Positions 50,163 through 62,414 of a stretch of DNA of 64,000 bases are shown here, piece after piece. The first letter of the stretch is position 1; every line of letters begins with the position of its first letter. The translations under genes and the position numbers were made by a program. Source of the DNA: Gadus chalcogrammus (lineage: Eukaryota > Chordata > Actinopteri > Gadiformes > Gadidae); the NCBI RefSeq assembly GCF_026213295.1, contig NC_079425.1, positions 7,199,911 to 7,263,910 on the forward strand, read 5' to 3'. Under the pieces are notes generated by a model, which worked only from the letters and a program-made list of their open reading frames with translations, did not search any database and was not told the origin of the DNA.

Positions 50163-50425
50163 CAGCAGAGACAGAGAGGACAGGGGGTAACAATATGAAG
50201 AGAAGAGCCTTCAACATAATTTCATTGAATCTGGGGATTGTTTTGGTTACTTATTTGCCCACCTTGGTGATTGTGTCTTTGAATAATATTTTGTCTCCGG
50301 AAATCTTTAATTATCTCTATTATCCTGCTATGTATTTGACAGTGTTTGGTGGGAACCTTTATTTTATCTTCAAAAGGCTAGAAAACTGCCTAGGACATGG
50401 GTTTTTACGGCAGTGCACCCTTAGT
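50163..50425 (+). pseudogene. GPCR exon 2 fragment (copy 9)
   Basis: It begins at the same AGAGACAGAGAGGACAGGGG block as the 47119 fragment but belongs to another subgroup (LSPEIFNYLYYPAMYLTVFG). The codons for IAQP after FGG are deleted and the frame shifts, so the rest (NLYFIFKRLENCLGHG) is out of frame. No exon 1 is present. Confidence 0.85.
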
Positions 50426-51155
50426 GGAAGAATAAAAATGCATATAGGAACTCGTTATGAGATATTTACTTGTTATATTGTGATCTTTTTCTGTTATATT
50501 GATATATTTTCTCATTATATTTTGATATTTTCCTGTTATATTGTGATCCTTTCCTGATATATTGAAATCTTTTCCTGTTATATTGTAATCTGTTATATTA
50601 ACATATTTTCTTTGTGTCATTTTCTTGTTTAAACATTAAGTAAATTATGCAAACATAAAGATGTTATTAGCTAAACATTACCGTACTTGGACATAGTTAA
50701 TTCAGATCGGTTGTGATTTCAATAATGTTATCAATAAAATCACATCCTGTAACTGATGTATTCTCCAAATTAAAAAAGCTGTCCAGCCCTTACCTCTCTC
50801 TGTTAACAATAGTTTCACTATAAACACTCCTAAAACCTCTCCAACTCACACTACACGCCAAGCCAAGCTACACTAGTTAGAGTGATTCAGTATCACAGCC
50901 AGTCAGAGGACAGAGCAGTTATTGAGTTTTCATGTCGAAAGTCTGAAAGCCTATTAACTGGGAGGCACTCAATGTTACACATTACAACTTTAAACAGCAT
51001 AATTATGTCGTTATATGGAAATATCTTTACATTTTCCCAACCAATCCTGACCGTCACGACAGCACTGGGACTTTTAACTATACATGTGTCACTCCGCTTT
51101 ACAGGTTTTCTCATAACCGTTAATGTCATTAACTAGCTAGTGTGTGTAATGTGTT
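50426..51155 (+). other. GPCR 3' flank of copy 9
   Basis: The AT-rich ~20-bp repeat (50450-50610) is followed by the standard flank with AAAGCTGTCCAGCCC-like sequence. No gene is seen. Confidence 0.55.
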
Positions 51156-52007
51156 GCTTGCCCAGTCCAGTTGCGGATCTATTTGAGTTTGCGGAGCGAT
51201 TTACATATGCTTGATTATATCAAGTTCTTCTTCTGTTCTAATGAGATATCTTGTTGTTATATTTAGATTGCTTTCTGTCATATTTAAATATTTTCTCATT
51301 AAATTAAGATAATTTCATGTTATATTGTGATCCTTTCCTGATATATTGAAATCCTTCCCTGTTATATTTTAGTATTTTCCTGTTATATGGACATATTTTC
51401 TCGTTATATTGTTATATTTTCCCGTATATTGAGTTTTTTTCTTTGCGATATATATTTGCTTTTTAAAACACTAAGTAAATTTCACAAACATAAATAAGAT
51501 GTTATTATCTAAAAATGACTTGGAAATATCCGTAGTCACTGCTGATCTATAATGATTTCAATAATGTTATCAATAAAATCATATCCTGTTCGTGATGTTT
51601 TCTACAAATAAAAATGCTGACCAGCCCATACATCTCTCTTTGTTTCCAATAGTTTTACTATAGGCACTCCCAAAACCCCTCCAACTTACAAAACACACCC
51701 AGCCGAGCGATGCTAGTTAGAGTGACACAGTTTCACAGCAAGTTAGAGTTGACGGAACAGCTTTTGAGATTTTTATGCTGAAAGTCTGAAAGCCTACTCA
51801 CTGGGAGGGACTTAATTTTGCACGTTGCAACTTTAAACAACATAATTATGACGATATAAGATAATATTTTCACATTTTCTGAACCAATCCTGAGTGTCCG
51901 ACAGCACCCTTTATAGATTAAACAGTTTGGTTTAACGCAAAACTCATGGAGCTTGCCCAGTCCAGTTGCGGATCTATTTGAGTTTGCGGAGCGATTTACA
52001 TATGCTT
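51156..52007. repeat. 738-bp GPCR-flank segment between 57-bp direct repeats
   Basis: The 57-base sequence that starts GCTTGCCCAGTCCAGTTGCG stands at 51156-51212 and again at 51951-52007 with no visible difference. Between them lies a copy of the 3' flank of copy 6 (about 44431-45168), nearly identical to it. See the findings. Confidence 0.9.
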
Positions 52008-53090
52008 ATAGCGTATAGCTTATAGAGCTTATTAAGACCGTGCATGTAAATCGCTCTAAAGAATCAGAGATGGATTGTTTTATTATCTATTCATTTGTTT
52101 TGTGATTCATGACACAGCTCTTGTTCAGTTACTGAATGGCATTCACTGAAAACCAGACTGAAAATCTGTTAATTAATTCAATTTGACTACGTTTTTCATA
52201 TAATTAATCACAGTAATCGTTTGCCATGCTTTAATACCGAGTAGGGTATTACATTTATTATTGTTTTGTGCCTATGGTAAATGCATATCCGATGGAACAA
52301 AAATGTAGGGGTCCCCAAGGGTCAATTCCTGGGTCCTTACTGTTGATTATCTTCAACCACAACCAAGTGGGGGACATTCAAATTAGAGGAGCTTTAACAA
52401 CAGGTGACTATGATCCCATTGATTCACTCATTGAGTGCATTTAATTCAGTGGTCAAATACACCCAAATCATTGCAGACTTAAAACCAAGCTTTAGACTAC
52501 TTGAATTGCCGTACTTAGCGAGAGCATTAAAGGAATAATAACCAAGCCAGATGTGATAACACTCCTCGATATATACATATGAACACTATATACTTCAAAA
52601 TCAGCGCTCAATAATTTTTTTCTACACCGTTTTTATAAAACAGATGACATGTATCTCTGCACTGTTACAGCATTGCTTTACATTCTCATATATTTTCTTC
52701 CATTTCACTTCAAATGATGTCTTTTAATAATGCCTTTGTAAAGCACAACAAATGGTCTTTGGGTTTGACGGGTGCTATATAAATAAACTTTACATATTAC
52801 ATTTTTATTTGTATATTTATTAAATTGTTTAATATGGCTCAGAGAATTTGCATGTTTGGCTATTTTATTTGATTTGCCATCAAAACATGCCTTGAAATGA
52901 GTGTGCGGTGAGGAGACAAAGTGGTGAACCATAAAAAATATGATACGTATAGATGAAGTTATACATTGACATTTTGAGCATTCTTTTTTTTTTGGTATAT
53001 ATATACTTTTTGCCTACGATGTGGGAAGATCCACTCAGTAGGCTGTGAAACAATTTTCAAGACTACAACAAGAGCATTGTGTCGGTGATC
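52008..53090 (+). other. AT-rich DNA with a LINE scrap
   Basis: About 52298-52365 reads as a decayed reverse-transcriptase block (VGVP / QGSIPGSLLLIIF across a frameshift). The remainder is AT-rich with no gene recognised. The last ~120 bp are decayed GPCR 5' flank (GTGAAACAATTTTCA type). Confidence 0.4.
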
Positions 53091-53113
53091 ATGTTTTCAG
53101 AAAACAACAATAC

Positions 53114-53409
53114 TGTAGCAATCGTGGGCGTGGTCTCCATGTTCAGTGTGCCGCAAGGAATCCTGGGGGGTTTAGACTATTGGATTGTCTATTGGGTTGG
53201 GGTATACCTAGGCGGTGGTGTACTTGTGTTGTTGCCGTGTACGACACTATCACCAGTGAGACGTTTATGTTAATTGGTTAGGTTGAGTGTGTTTATTCGT
53301 GTTATGTGTTTGTATTCATAAAGGCAACTCTCGCAGTCCTGTGGTCTATGGGGCCACATAATCGCTGAACCTGGGCTGCCGTCATTTCCATCCCGTACTG
53401 CTCACCACA
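53114..53409. mobile_element. Solo LTR inside GPCR copy 10 exon 1
   Basis: It is 296 bp, begins TGTAGCAATCG and ends CTCACCACA (TG...CA). A 4-bp target duplication ATAC stands at 53110-53113 and 53410-53413. It has a TATTCATAAAGG polyadenylation-like motif. Its 3' half resembles the fragment at 22169-22342. Confidence 0.75.
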
Positions 53410-53759
53410 ATACTTTCTCTACCAACGACAAATTCACTCTGAAAATGTCATACCGTATCCCCAGCCCTCGCCACTTTCCAGCAAGCTACGGCAGGTACCA
53501 TTCTGCTTCCTTATTTGGTGGTGGGCATTCCAGCCAACTTATGAGTGGTGTGGCTAATCGCTCAAAGATCCAAAGATTCATTAGCAGCCGAGTTTAGAGC
53601 TGCCAAAGTGTGACCTAGTCTTTATGTCGGCGATTCCTTTACATTTATACTGTTATGGCGTATGACGTACTGCACGTTATTCTGCTGGTAGTGGCCCGGT
53701 TGCTCTGACCCTGCTTGTGGAGCTTTGTGGGTTTATTTGGTACTTCATTTTTACACTGC

Positions 53760-54350
53760 CAAGCCGATACGGTCACAGCTTGGCACACCCGGCAATTTCA
53801 CTGTCTTGCCTTTGTAAAACCGCGGGGGTATATTCCGCCTTCGTCAATGAGCCGGCTTTCTTGGTTCATTGGCGTAGGCGGGGCTACGCACAGACAGTAG
53901 ACCTCTTTAGAATAATTTGCATACTATGTTTATTTTATTTTTATTCAAGCCACTCACATGCTAGAATGAGTAGGTGATTAACTATTTACAAGTGCAAAAA
54001 CCCAAACATATTCTCTATTTCGCTGACATGTTATTTATTCTGACATCACAGGGACGTCGGGATACCCGTCTCCGTTGGAGAGACCACGCAGCAACACCTC
54101 TGCCCAAGTCCCGCCCCTGGAACAGCGATGCCGTCTAATCACATTTACGTGAAAATGACACCGCCAATACGTGTAGAGAAAATGAAACATGCCAATATGT
54201 GCAGGTTCCGAGAGGGTAAATTGGGGTGGGAAATAAAGCTTCTAAATATATTAGAGTGTTAGTGTTAACGCGCGGACCATACCGGGAAAAAGGCAGGTAT
54301 AAGATGGGCCTATTCGGCAGTGCAAAAACAAATATAGTCTGTTTCCAGTT
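53760..54350. other. Unidentified insert inside GPCR copy 10
   Basis: GC-richer DNA than the array, with no receptor homology and no recognised ends. It replaces the end of exon 1 and the intron. Confidence 0.4.
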
Positions 54351-54745
54351 AAATTTGACCAAAAGGCTGAAGTTTTGTGTAATTCAGTAAGAACTTAAAG
54401 CTGTGTTGTGCCATGCAATCTTTTACACTCTGAACCCTGAGGTTCAGAGTGGCCTGACGTGGTTCGCCATAACTGTCAACTTGTATCAGTTCTTTGGTCC
54501 CTGAACCAGCCAGGGCCAGCAGAGACAAGAGAAAAGGGGTTAACAATATGAAGTGAAGAGCCTTCAACGTAATTTAATGAATATGGGGATTATTTCGGAA
54601 ATGTATGGTCCTGTGTTGGCGGTCATGTCTTTGAAAAGTATTATAATCACTCTTTAAGAATATATATTTAAGTGGTGAATATCTGGGAGTTTTTTGTGGC
54701 ATTTTCCAACCATTACTTTATCCGCACAATACTGGGAAGCAGACA

Positions 54746-55487
54746 TGTATCTTCAAACATATGTTGTCATTGTTTGCTGATTTATTTGTCATTTGTATGC
54801 ATGAACTACGATTACACTGGACAATTTAGCAATAAATATTTATTATGAGTCTTCTATTCTGCTATGATTTGTAAGAAGAAATGGGAGATAAAAATCATCT
54901 CACTGACTTGTGCACTCCAATGTTACTATTCCTTTTGAATTTAAATTTAAGAACAGTGTTTTGATCTCCTTTATGCAGTTGCAACCAAAATTGCCAAAAT
55001 CTACGACCCTTGTCTGAGATATTCCTTTAACCCTCTGCATTGCTAAATTACTCAATTAAAATACAATTGTAAAATGTAATGCATCAAATCATTTATTTGT
55101 CATGTCTGTCTCATACATTTACCTGCTGTATACAATATATAAAAACAGACCCACTATTACAGCAATTGTCAGGCAATGAAAACAAATGGTGATCAAGACA
55201 GCTCAATATGTTAAAAAGTGATATTGTTTTGTTCGCTTTCTTCACACATCAAGCTCAGTATTGCAGGTGGAATGTTGCCATCGCAAATAATCATTCCTAT
55301 ATAAAAATATGAGGTGGCCTGCATTGGACATTGGGTCACGTTTGATCTTCCAGATGTTTCTAACCAATAGCGGCTACTAAATACAGGCAATGCATCAAAA
55401 CGGATGGAAGACCTTCCTACCAACCAGCTCAAAACATAGCACTCCGACGTTGTCACATTTAAGAACGAGTAGTCGTCGTCTTGCAGT
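54746..55487 (-). other. gcfc2 3' untranslated region and flank
   Basis: The complement of AATAAA lies at about 55091-55096, which would give a 3' UTR of about 400 bases on the minus strand. No other gene is seen. Confidence 0.5.
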
Positions 55488-58400
55488 TCATATGGTGTCT
55501 GGATTGGTGAGTTGGTGAGTGTAGATGAGGTCTTGGTAATTATATTTCTCTGCAATGGTCATGATGGGGTCATAACAGCGTATTCTACTCAGCACCTTCA
55601 GAACACTGACCATGGCAGACCTACAGGGGGGTAACAGAGGCCGAATTAAGTGCGGAGTCTTCCAACACATGACTTGAATGATTCACAGAAATGCATCTGC
55701 ATGCTTAAAAAATCGAAATAATACTGTTCAAAAGATAAATGAGAATGAAAAACATGATATACGTCATTGGAGCAAATTACCTAGTTCTCTTTGGCCTTAA
55801 AGTGAGTGTCTACCTGACAACGTAATTTAAAGAACATTTCCAACCACTTGTTTTTGCACATTGTGCTTTGTACTGTATATCTTTAAAATGTAATCAAGAA
55901 TGCTAGTTACCTATAATCTGTTTTGCAAAAATGTGGATATACATCCATCCATATTTTCATATATATGCAAACATATGAAAAACAAATGAAATCGTCAATG
56001 TCAGTTCTAGCTGGAATCGGGACTGAACAATGGCTGTGCCACTATAATAACATCCCCTGCCCCTTTGACCATGTTCAGCCCTGTGGGAGAATGTGCGGAT
56101 GGCTGGTTTAAGCAGCCTCACCTGGCAGAGTGATGGGACTCTGGGTGAGGCTGCACACCTGTTTGCCTTGAGTAATCAGTGTGCACAGGTTACAGACTTT
56201 GCTACAACCACCACTAGTTAAAGTGGTAGGAAAAGCAACAGAACACAAATTGCCTAAAATATATTCCTGAACCAGGGGTTGAGGTAAAAGGGCTGCTGAG
56301 GTAAAGCGTAGTGTTTGTGTCTAAAAAAAGGCAGTGCTTGGAAAAGAGGGGTCCTGTTTTCCATAGAAAATCAAAAACAATACTGCATGAACACACCGAA
56401 ACCAGAATCAGGATTTAAATAAGGTGGTGAAGACATAGTGGCCAGTGTTCATAAATAATGTCTTGGCCACTATAACAACAGGCTCCTGCCCATGTGAGCA
56501 TGCCCGCCCCCATTTGTTCAATGCTAAGGAAAGCAGTGGAAGTCAAATAGGTGCTTGGGTTTCACGGTTGCATGGTAATCACATCAGATGAGCCCTCAGC
56601 ACGATCCGAATGGCCTTACCTTGTGTCAGGCTCTTCGGGGGGCTGCTCGGTGCAGATAGAGTGGGCCGTCTGGACCAGATGGTTGGTGAAAGAGTGAAGC
56701 TGCGGTGGGCACACACTTTCTCCTGTAAACCAAGAGAGGGGAAGACTGCCTGCTATCTGCAGACCGAGTTGAAACAAGGAAAGGGTAAAGTTAGAGGGGA
56801 GGAAATATACAGATGAATGAACCTGGTGAGTATATCATAAAAAAAAAGCAGAAAAAAAATAAAAACAGGCTAAAAGATGCATTCTTGCGCACACAGGCAC
56901 GCATAAAGACTGACACACGCGTATGTGTGCTATGTATAGTGACCTTGCTGCATGCAGTCACAGTGGAGCTGGCTGGGCTCTGGTTGAGAAGGGTCATCAT
57001 CAGGTATCTGTTCAGCAGCTTGTCCAGCATCAGCTCCTTCAGCACAGACTCAGACAGCAGCGTGTCCCACTTCCCCATGTTACCTAGAAACTAGGACGGA
57101 CACACACACACACACACACACGTTTGGTTGTATGTATACGATGATGTTACATGCTTTACATCATAAAGTTCAGCAGTATGCCATCATATCAGTACAATAC
57201 TTTTAAAATTATTAATATGCTCGAATTAGGCATTATTCCGTTTTATTGTCCATATGTAATGCTGGCTTCTAGACTTTATCCCTGCACTGTACTTATTTGC
57301 ACTACCATCATGTCACACATTCTCCAAGAGCATATCTTTTATCGTCCATGTGGATATTTTATTAAATTCTATTATCTTGAATATGTATGCCGTGTGTGAC
57401 GTGTACAAGCTACTGTGACTTTCCCCTGGGGATCAATAAAGTATTCATCTATCTATCTATCACACCATTCTAGTGAGCTGTACCTTCACCGCGGTCCAGA
57501 ACTGTTGGTCACGGAAGAGACACTGAGGGGACATTCGGTCTTCCAAAAACCTGGAATTGAATGCACACAAACAAGGGAAATGGAATGAGTGATGGTCAAT
57601 TTCATATCGGAGTCAATAAGGTAATGGTACTAAAAAGTTATTGAGATGCTTGAGATCAACCAGGTAGCCGCTTTGAGAAGCCTGTTCTACTGTTCTATAT
57701 ATCATAACATCTCTCTCTCAACCCACTTTACGGTCTCTCTCCACACTCCAGTTTATAAAAAGCCATATGACATATAAAACAAAGATGTAAATATATTTTA
57801 GTTATAGTAATTCAGCTAACAAAAAAGGATAAGATCAAGAGGCAATTCCAAAGAAGCAATCCAGAAGTGGATCATTCGTTGTGGATCCGGGTCCGTGAGG
57901 TTATGAGCTAGTGTCCATAAGAGTGAGCATCCAACCACTGAGGTCGAGGGTCATTTAATAGGCTGAGAAATTGACTAATGGTGCCGTTTTGCTGCCGTTT
58001 CAAATTCATTCAAACATTGCTAGAACTGAAGAGCTTGGAGTTCAACCTTTGTCTCTGGACCTTCCAGGCCATCAGGGAGGGGTACTTGATGAACACATAG
58101 GGAGTTGATCAATTCCATTGATGAATCACATTTTAAATGTAATCTATTTTTTTTTTAGCGCTTTCGTCATTATTTTTTTGCATTATTATGGTTTGCATAG
58201 AAATGAGTAGACATGAGTACACAATTCCCAAATCTCTTTTCACAGCTGGTATTCAAAGAGTTTTTGCTGTTGAAACTGTGGTCTGATCGCATTTCCCTTT
58301 CTCTGCGATCTGAGCGTCTGCCTTTGCATTCTCTTTTCATTACCCTACTCACCAAGGTAACTGGATATACAGACTGAATTTCTATCCCGGAGAGCGTGAA

Positions 58401-60499
58401 AGAGCCGCTTTGAGTGCATTTCATATATGACCTGACATGTACACATAGGGACTTTATAACGAGCCCGTCGACTCACTTTTTAGGGTACAGAGGGATGAAG
58501 ACATCTTCATCGACACAGCTTCTCAGCCTGGTCACCAGCACCTCCACCAACACCTGCATGGAACGCAAAGCTACTTCATTACCCCTGCACTGCCTTTCAA
58601 AAGCTGGGCGGTCGTGTTTTTATTTCCTACCAGCAACCCGGAAGCACAATGATATGTGAATCGATCTGTGGTCGATATGTCGAATATCAAATTTTCTTTA
58701 GTTTTTTTAACATAGGTACCTTTATATACTATTCAAGGTAAATAATGCCCGACTGCCCGTCCTTCGTGTCGCTGAAGTAACAAACACATTGTACGTTTCG
58801 GTATGTTGCTTTACCTTGGCCGGCTTGCTACGCTCTCCGCTGAAGACAGAGTAGTCGTCGTTCAGCTTGTGGCAGAGGTCTGAGAGATGGACCGTCTGTC
58901 CGAGAGACAGCGGGTCCCACACCAGCTCAACGTAGGCTGAGCACAGGAAGCGCACAGCGGAGACACGGTCAATGACCAATGGAAGGCAGGCCGAGCGTTT
59001 CTGTTGCTGGATGAATGTGACAGAAGCCGGTTATCACCTGTGATCTTTGGCAGGACCGTCTTCTCTATGACACTGGGCAGTGTTTTGGTGTCCGAGTCCT
59101 CTAGCTCTTCGTAGCCTTGGCCGTGACAGAATGTCTCCACCGCTCGGTACCAGGGGAGCGCTTCGAAGTCGGCACAGACATCCTGAAACACATACCCACA
59201 AATGCCTTTTAAGCTTCATCAATTCATATGATACAGCATTGATCGGCATCAGTCGTGCGTGTGCGTGCGTGCGCGTGCGTGTGTGTGTGTGCGTCTCATT
59301 TCCCGTTTACCTTCAGTGGGTCCCATGCCAGCATCTGATGGCGTACCAAAGGGCTGAGCAGCTTGGGCAGACACAGGTTAATGTAGGCGTTGTGATAGGA
59401 GTCCGAGTAGGCCCCTCTCCAGTCCACGAAGCGGGACAGGATCTTCTTAATGTCTGAAAAGTCTTCCTGGACGTCGGAGAACACAGTCTGGGCCCGCAGA
59501 AGAATATCAGCTGGCGGGGAAGAAAACGGAATACGACAAAAGAAAGAGACGTAAGGAGAAATAATAGATTATGACACGAAGGCGAACGTGTTGCTAAACG
59601 ATGTTTATGTGCTGTTCTGCGTCATCCGGCTCACCCCTCGTCTTCTGCAGTCGCTCCTCTTCCTCAGATGAAGGCTGCATGTCTTCTGGTATGTCGCTAC
59701 AGACCTTCACACCTCCTTGCTCATAAGTCACCTCTCTGAGACGCGTAGGAAACAAGAGTGGAGGATAGGTTGAAAAAAATGAACAATGAACCTCAAGATA
59801 TCCACTTTAATTCACATAGTTGGATCAATACAATTAATATTCTAAATGTGTAAGCTTTCAGATCGATACAACATGAAAATACAGGTTTTTAACCACTGTA
59901 AGTCTGGAAACGATTAACAGATCATTTCCAGCAAAAATTGATGGTGAGCAATAGACACACTCACCCCTGAGTCCCATCCGAGGAGTCTAGGCCCTGCTCC
60001 TTAGTGCCATCTGGGGAGGAGAACAGGAAGAGATGAGACCGACTCGAGAACCCCATGGACCCAAACGAGCAGAGCCGTTCCTCAGAGGGCCCACAAACAT
60101 ACGGACACGGACACAGACACACTTCCTCCAGCCAGTCAAGCCTTTTGTTCATAATAACTGCCAATTAAACTTTTTTTATTTATCCTTACATTTCCTTAAA
60201 TTCCCTTCGGTGATAAATAAATCTGCTGTATCCATCAATACATTGACGTGCACATGTCGGTGGCTACTCACGGGTGAGCTGCTGCAGGTGAGCGGCCCGC
60301 TCTCTGACACTCTTCCTCCGGTCTGCCAACAGTGACTCCATCTGGTCTGCCAGGAGAGTGTGCAGCTCCAGCTCCAACAAGTTGATCTCCACCACCTGCA
60401 GACACATGAGGCCGCATGGCACACGGACGACACACTTCAGCTCACTTTCCATGGATGAGATTTTGTATCAAAATAAATATAGGAAAAGATTAAACATTA

Positions 60500-60537
<38 letters not shown>

Positions 60538-62379
60538 CCAAACGCGACAATAACACTAGGTTCATCCACATGCTGTGAGCTCTGACCTTCTCCTGGAGAC
60601 ACTCCACCAGGTTGTTGGCGTACTGGGTCATGGCCCTGTAGAAGCGGAGCTGCTTGTCCGAGGCGCTGCCCTCCAGGTTCTCCATGGAGCTCCTGGCGTT
60701 CTCCACGTCCCCCTCCATCCTCCTCAGCTCCGCCTGCCGCGCTCGGTGCACCTCCTTCAGGGACTCCAGCCTGGACGGAGGAGGAGGAGGAGGGGGGGCA
60801 GAAGTGGAATTTAGCCTTTACCGCACTTTCCCTGAGGCGAGCTTCGCCGTAGCATGAAAGGAAACGGAAGATCTTGGTGACTGTGAACTGAAGTCAGCGT
60901 GTCATTTATTGAACCAAAAGGGGTCTTTACTGGCTTACTGAAATGTGATTACAAGTGTAGCATTAATTTAAATTAGGATGAACGCAGAGCTGACGGAAAG
61001 TAGCGTTTACTGACTTTCCCTCAAGCCTCCGTTTCACCAGTGAGACGGTGACAGGCGGCAGGCTCTCTGGGTAGTTACAGCCAGCCTTCTTCTGCCTGTG
61101 TTGGTTTCTCCTCCTGCTTCTGCTGCTGCTGCTGTAGTTGCTGGCTTCACTGCCTGAAGGACTCTGGTGAACCAGGGATGGTTCATGTTAGTATTACAGG
61201 GGATTTTAATATTACACAAGTTCTGAATGAGATGCAGTGAGATTTAGTAGTGAAATTATTTGCAAGAACAACTCATGGCTACTCTGAACGGGATAGAATT
61301 CATTTAATGCTGAAGAATCCGATTTAAAATGATTAATCTAAAGTCTGATAGCGGGCGTTTGACTTTCTTTCGCTTCATATTAGTTCTGGAGGCCAATGGT
61401 GTTGCTGGGGGCTGACAAATGTTAGCGCATAAATGGCAAATGCAAACTTGGCCAGCAGTAGTAATAGTAAACCATAAAAAAGTGTCTGTAAAGTTTAAAT
61501 CAATACTGTGTATATATCAATACTAGTATGAACAATGTATTATTGGCTTGATTATCATTGATTTGTGTTTCGTATGAGCTCCTCTTTATGCTAGGTCCCA
61601 GTAGTGGTGGCCAGCCATTTACCGTTCCAAACCAACTCATAAACAATGTCTAGTGAAAAGGCCTCCCTACCTGTTCACCTGGACGTCTTTTGAGTCCCTT
61701 GAAAATCTGAGTCTCCTCCCAAAGTTTCTGCTCCTCTTCCTCAGAGTCAGATTTACTTTCATCACTGCTTCCTGTCCCAACACACAAGACACGCAATGAC
61801 ACAGCTGCGCAACTAACATAGGCATTCACGGAACCAATGTGCGAAAATGACATAACTTGCCTGTCACTTTTCCCTTACCAAGTTTCTCCGCAATCCTCTC
61901 TCGAACGCTCTTCGCACGCGGGGCAAACTCAATCCTTCGCTCGCAATCATCTGGTTCGTCGTCGTCGCGGTCGCTGTCCCTGCTGCGGCGATCTGGGGTG
62001 CTGCCAGCAGAGCTCCGGCCATCCCTACCCAGGGAAATGAAGTCTTTCTGGGATCTTGCTTCTTGACGTTGCCTCCTGGCCGTTTTGATGGTTTTCGCAC
62101 TGGGGATTATAACTACAGGGACACAGTACAGGCCAGGATCACGGACCACCCCCTTTACATTGGGCTTTCAGCAGTCAGTGGTTGAATCTTGGAGACGGTT
62201 GGTTTATGATAATAATACTAACAACTGCATGAGAATCGAGCTAAGCATAGTTGTGTTGGCTGGAGAGTTGGAATGTGTTTGTCATTGTAAAAGATTGATA
62301 AGAAATATTTAGGACACTAGATTATACCACACATGAGCAATGATGAGTCCACTCTTTCAAAAAACATTACCCCTTTCTT

Positions 62380-62414
<35 letters not shown>

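Larger units (their letters stand above)
44100..50190 (+). repeat. Tandem duplication, unit 3,045 bp, about two units
   Basis: Unit 1 (about 44075-47118) and unit 2 (about 47119-50163) each hold: exon 2 second half, the 3' flank, a complete GPCR gene (copy 7 or 8), part of its 3' flank and a ~158-bp insert. Matching landmarks are offset by 3,044-3,045 bp (stops 44342/47387, starts 45760/48805, stops 46751/49795). The flanks differ by only about 2%. Confidence 0.93.
53091..54745 (+). pseudogene. GPCR array copy 10, heavily decayed
   Basis: The start MFSENNNT (53091) is followed by a solo LTR. Exon 1 then continues at about 53414 (CAACGACAAATTCACTCTG), with stops (CCAACTTATGAGTGG) and frameshifts up to about 53750. 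A ~600-bp foreign stretch follows. Exon 2 is recognisable at about 54425-54745 (LNQPGPAETREKG-like, many breaks), lacking TM4-TM5. It cannot encode a receptor and is the oldest-looking copy. Confidence 0.8.

Noticed and set aside
57151..57399. 82-codon plus-strand frame in gcfc2 intron 15
   Set aside because: It lies within a LINE 3' tail and has no protein-like features.
61015..61153. gcfc2 exon 6 beginning at 61153 (after CCTTCAG)
   Set aside because: That acceptor breaks the frame. The acceptor ten bases upstream (start 61163) keeps it and restores the PPVTVSLVKRRLEG block.
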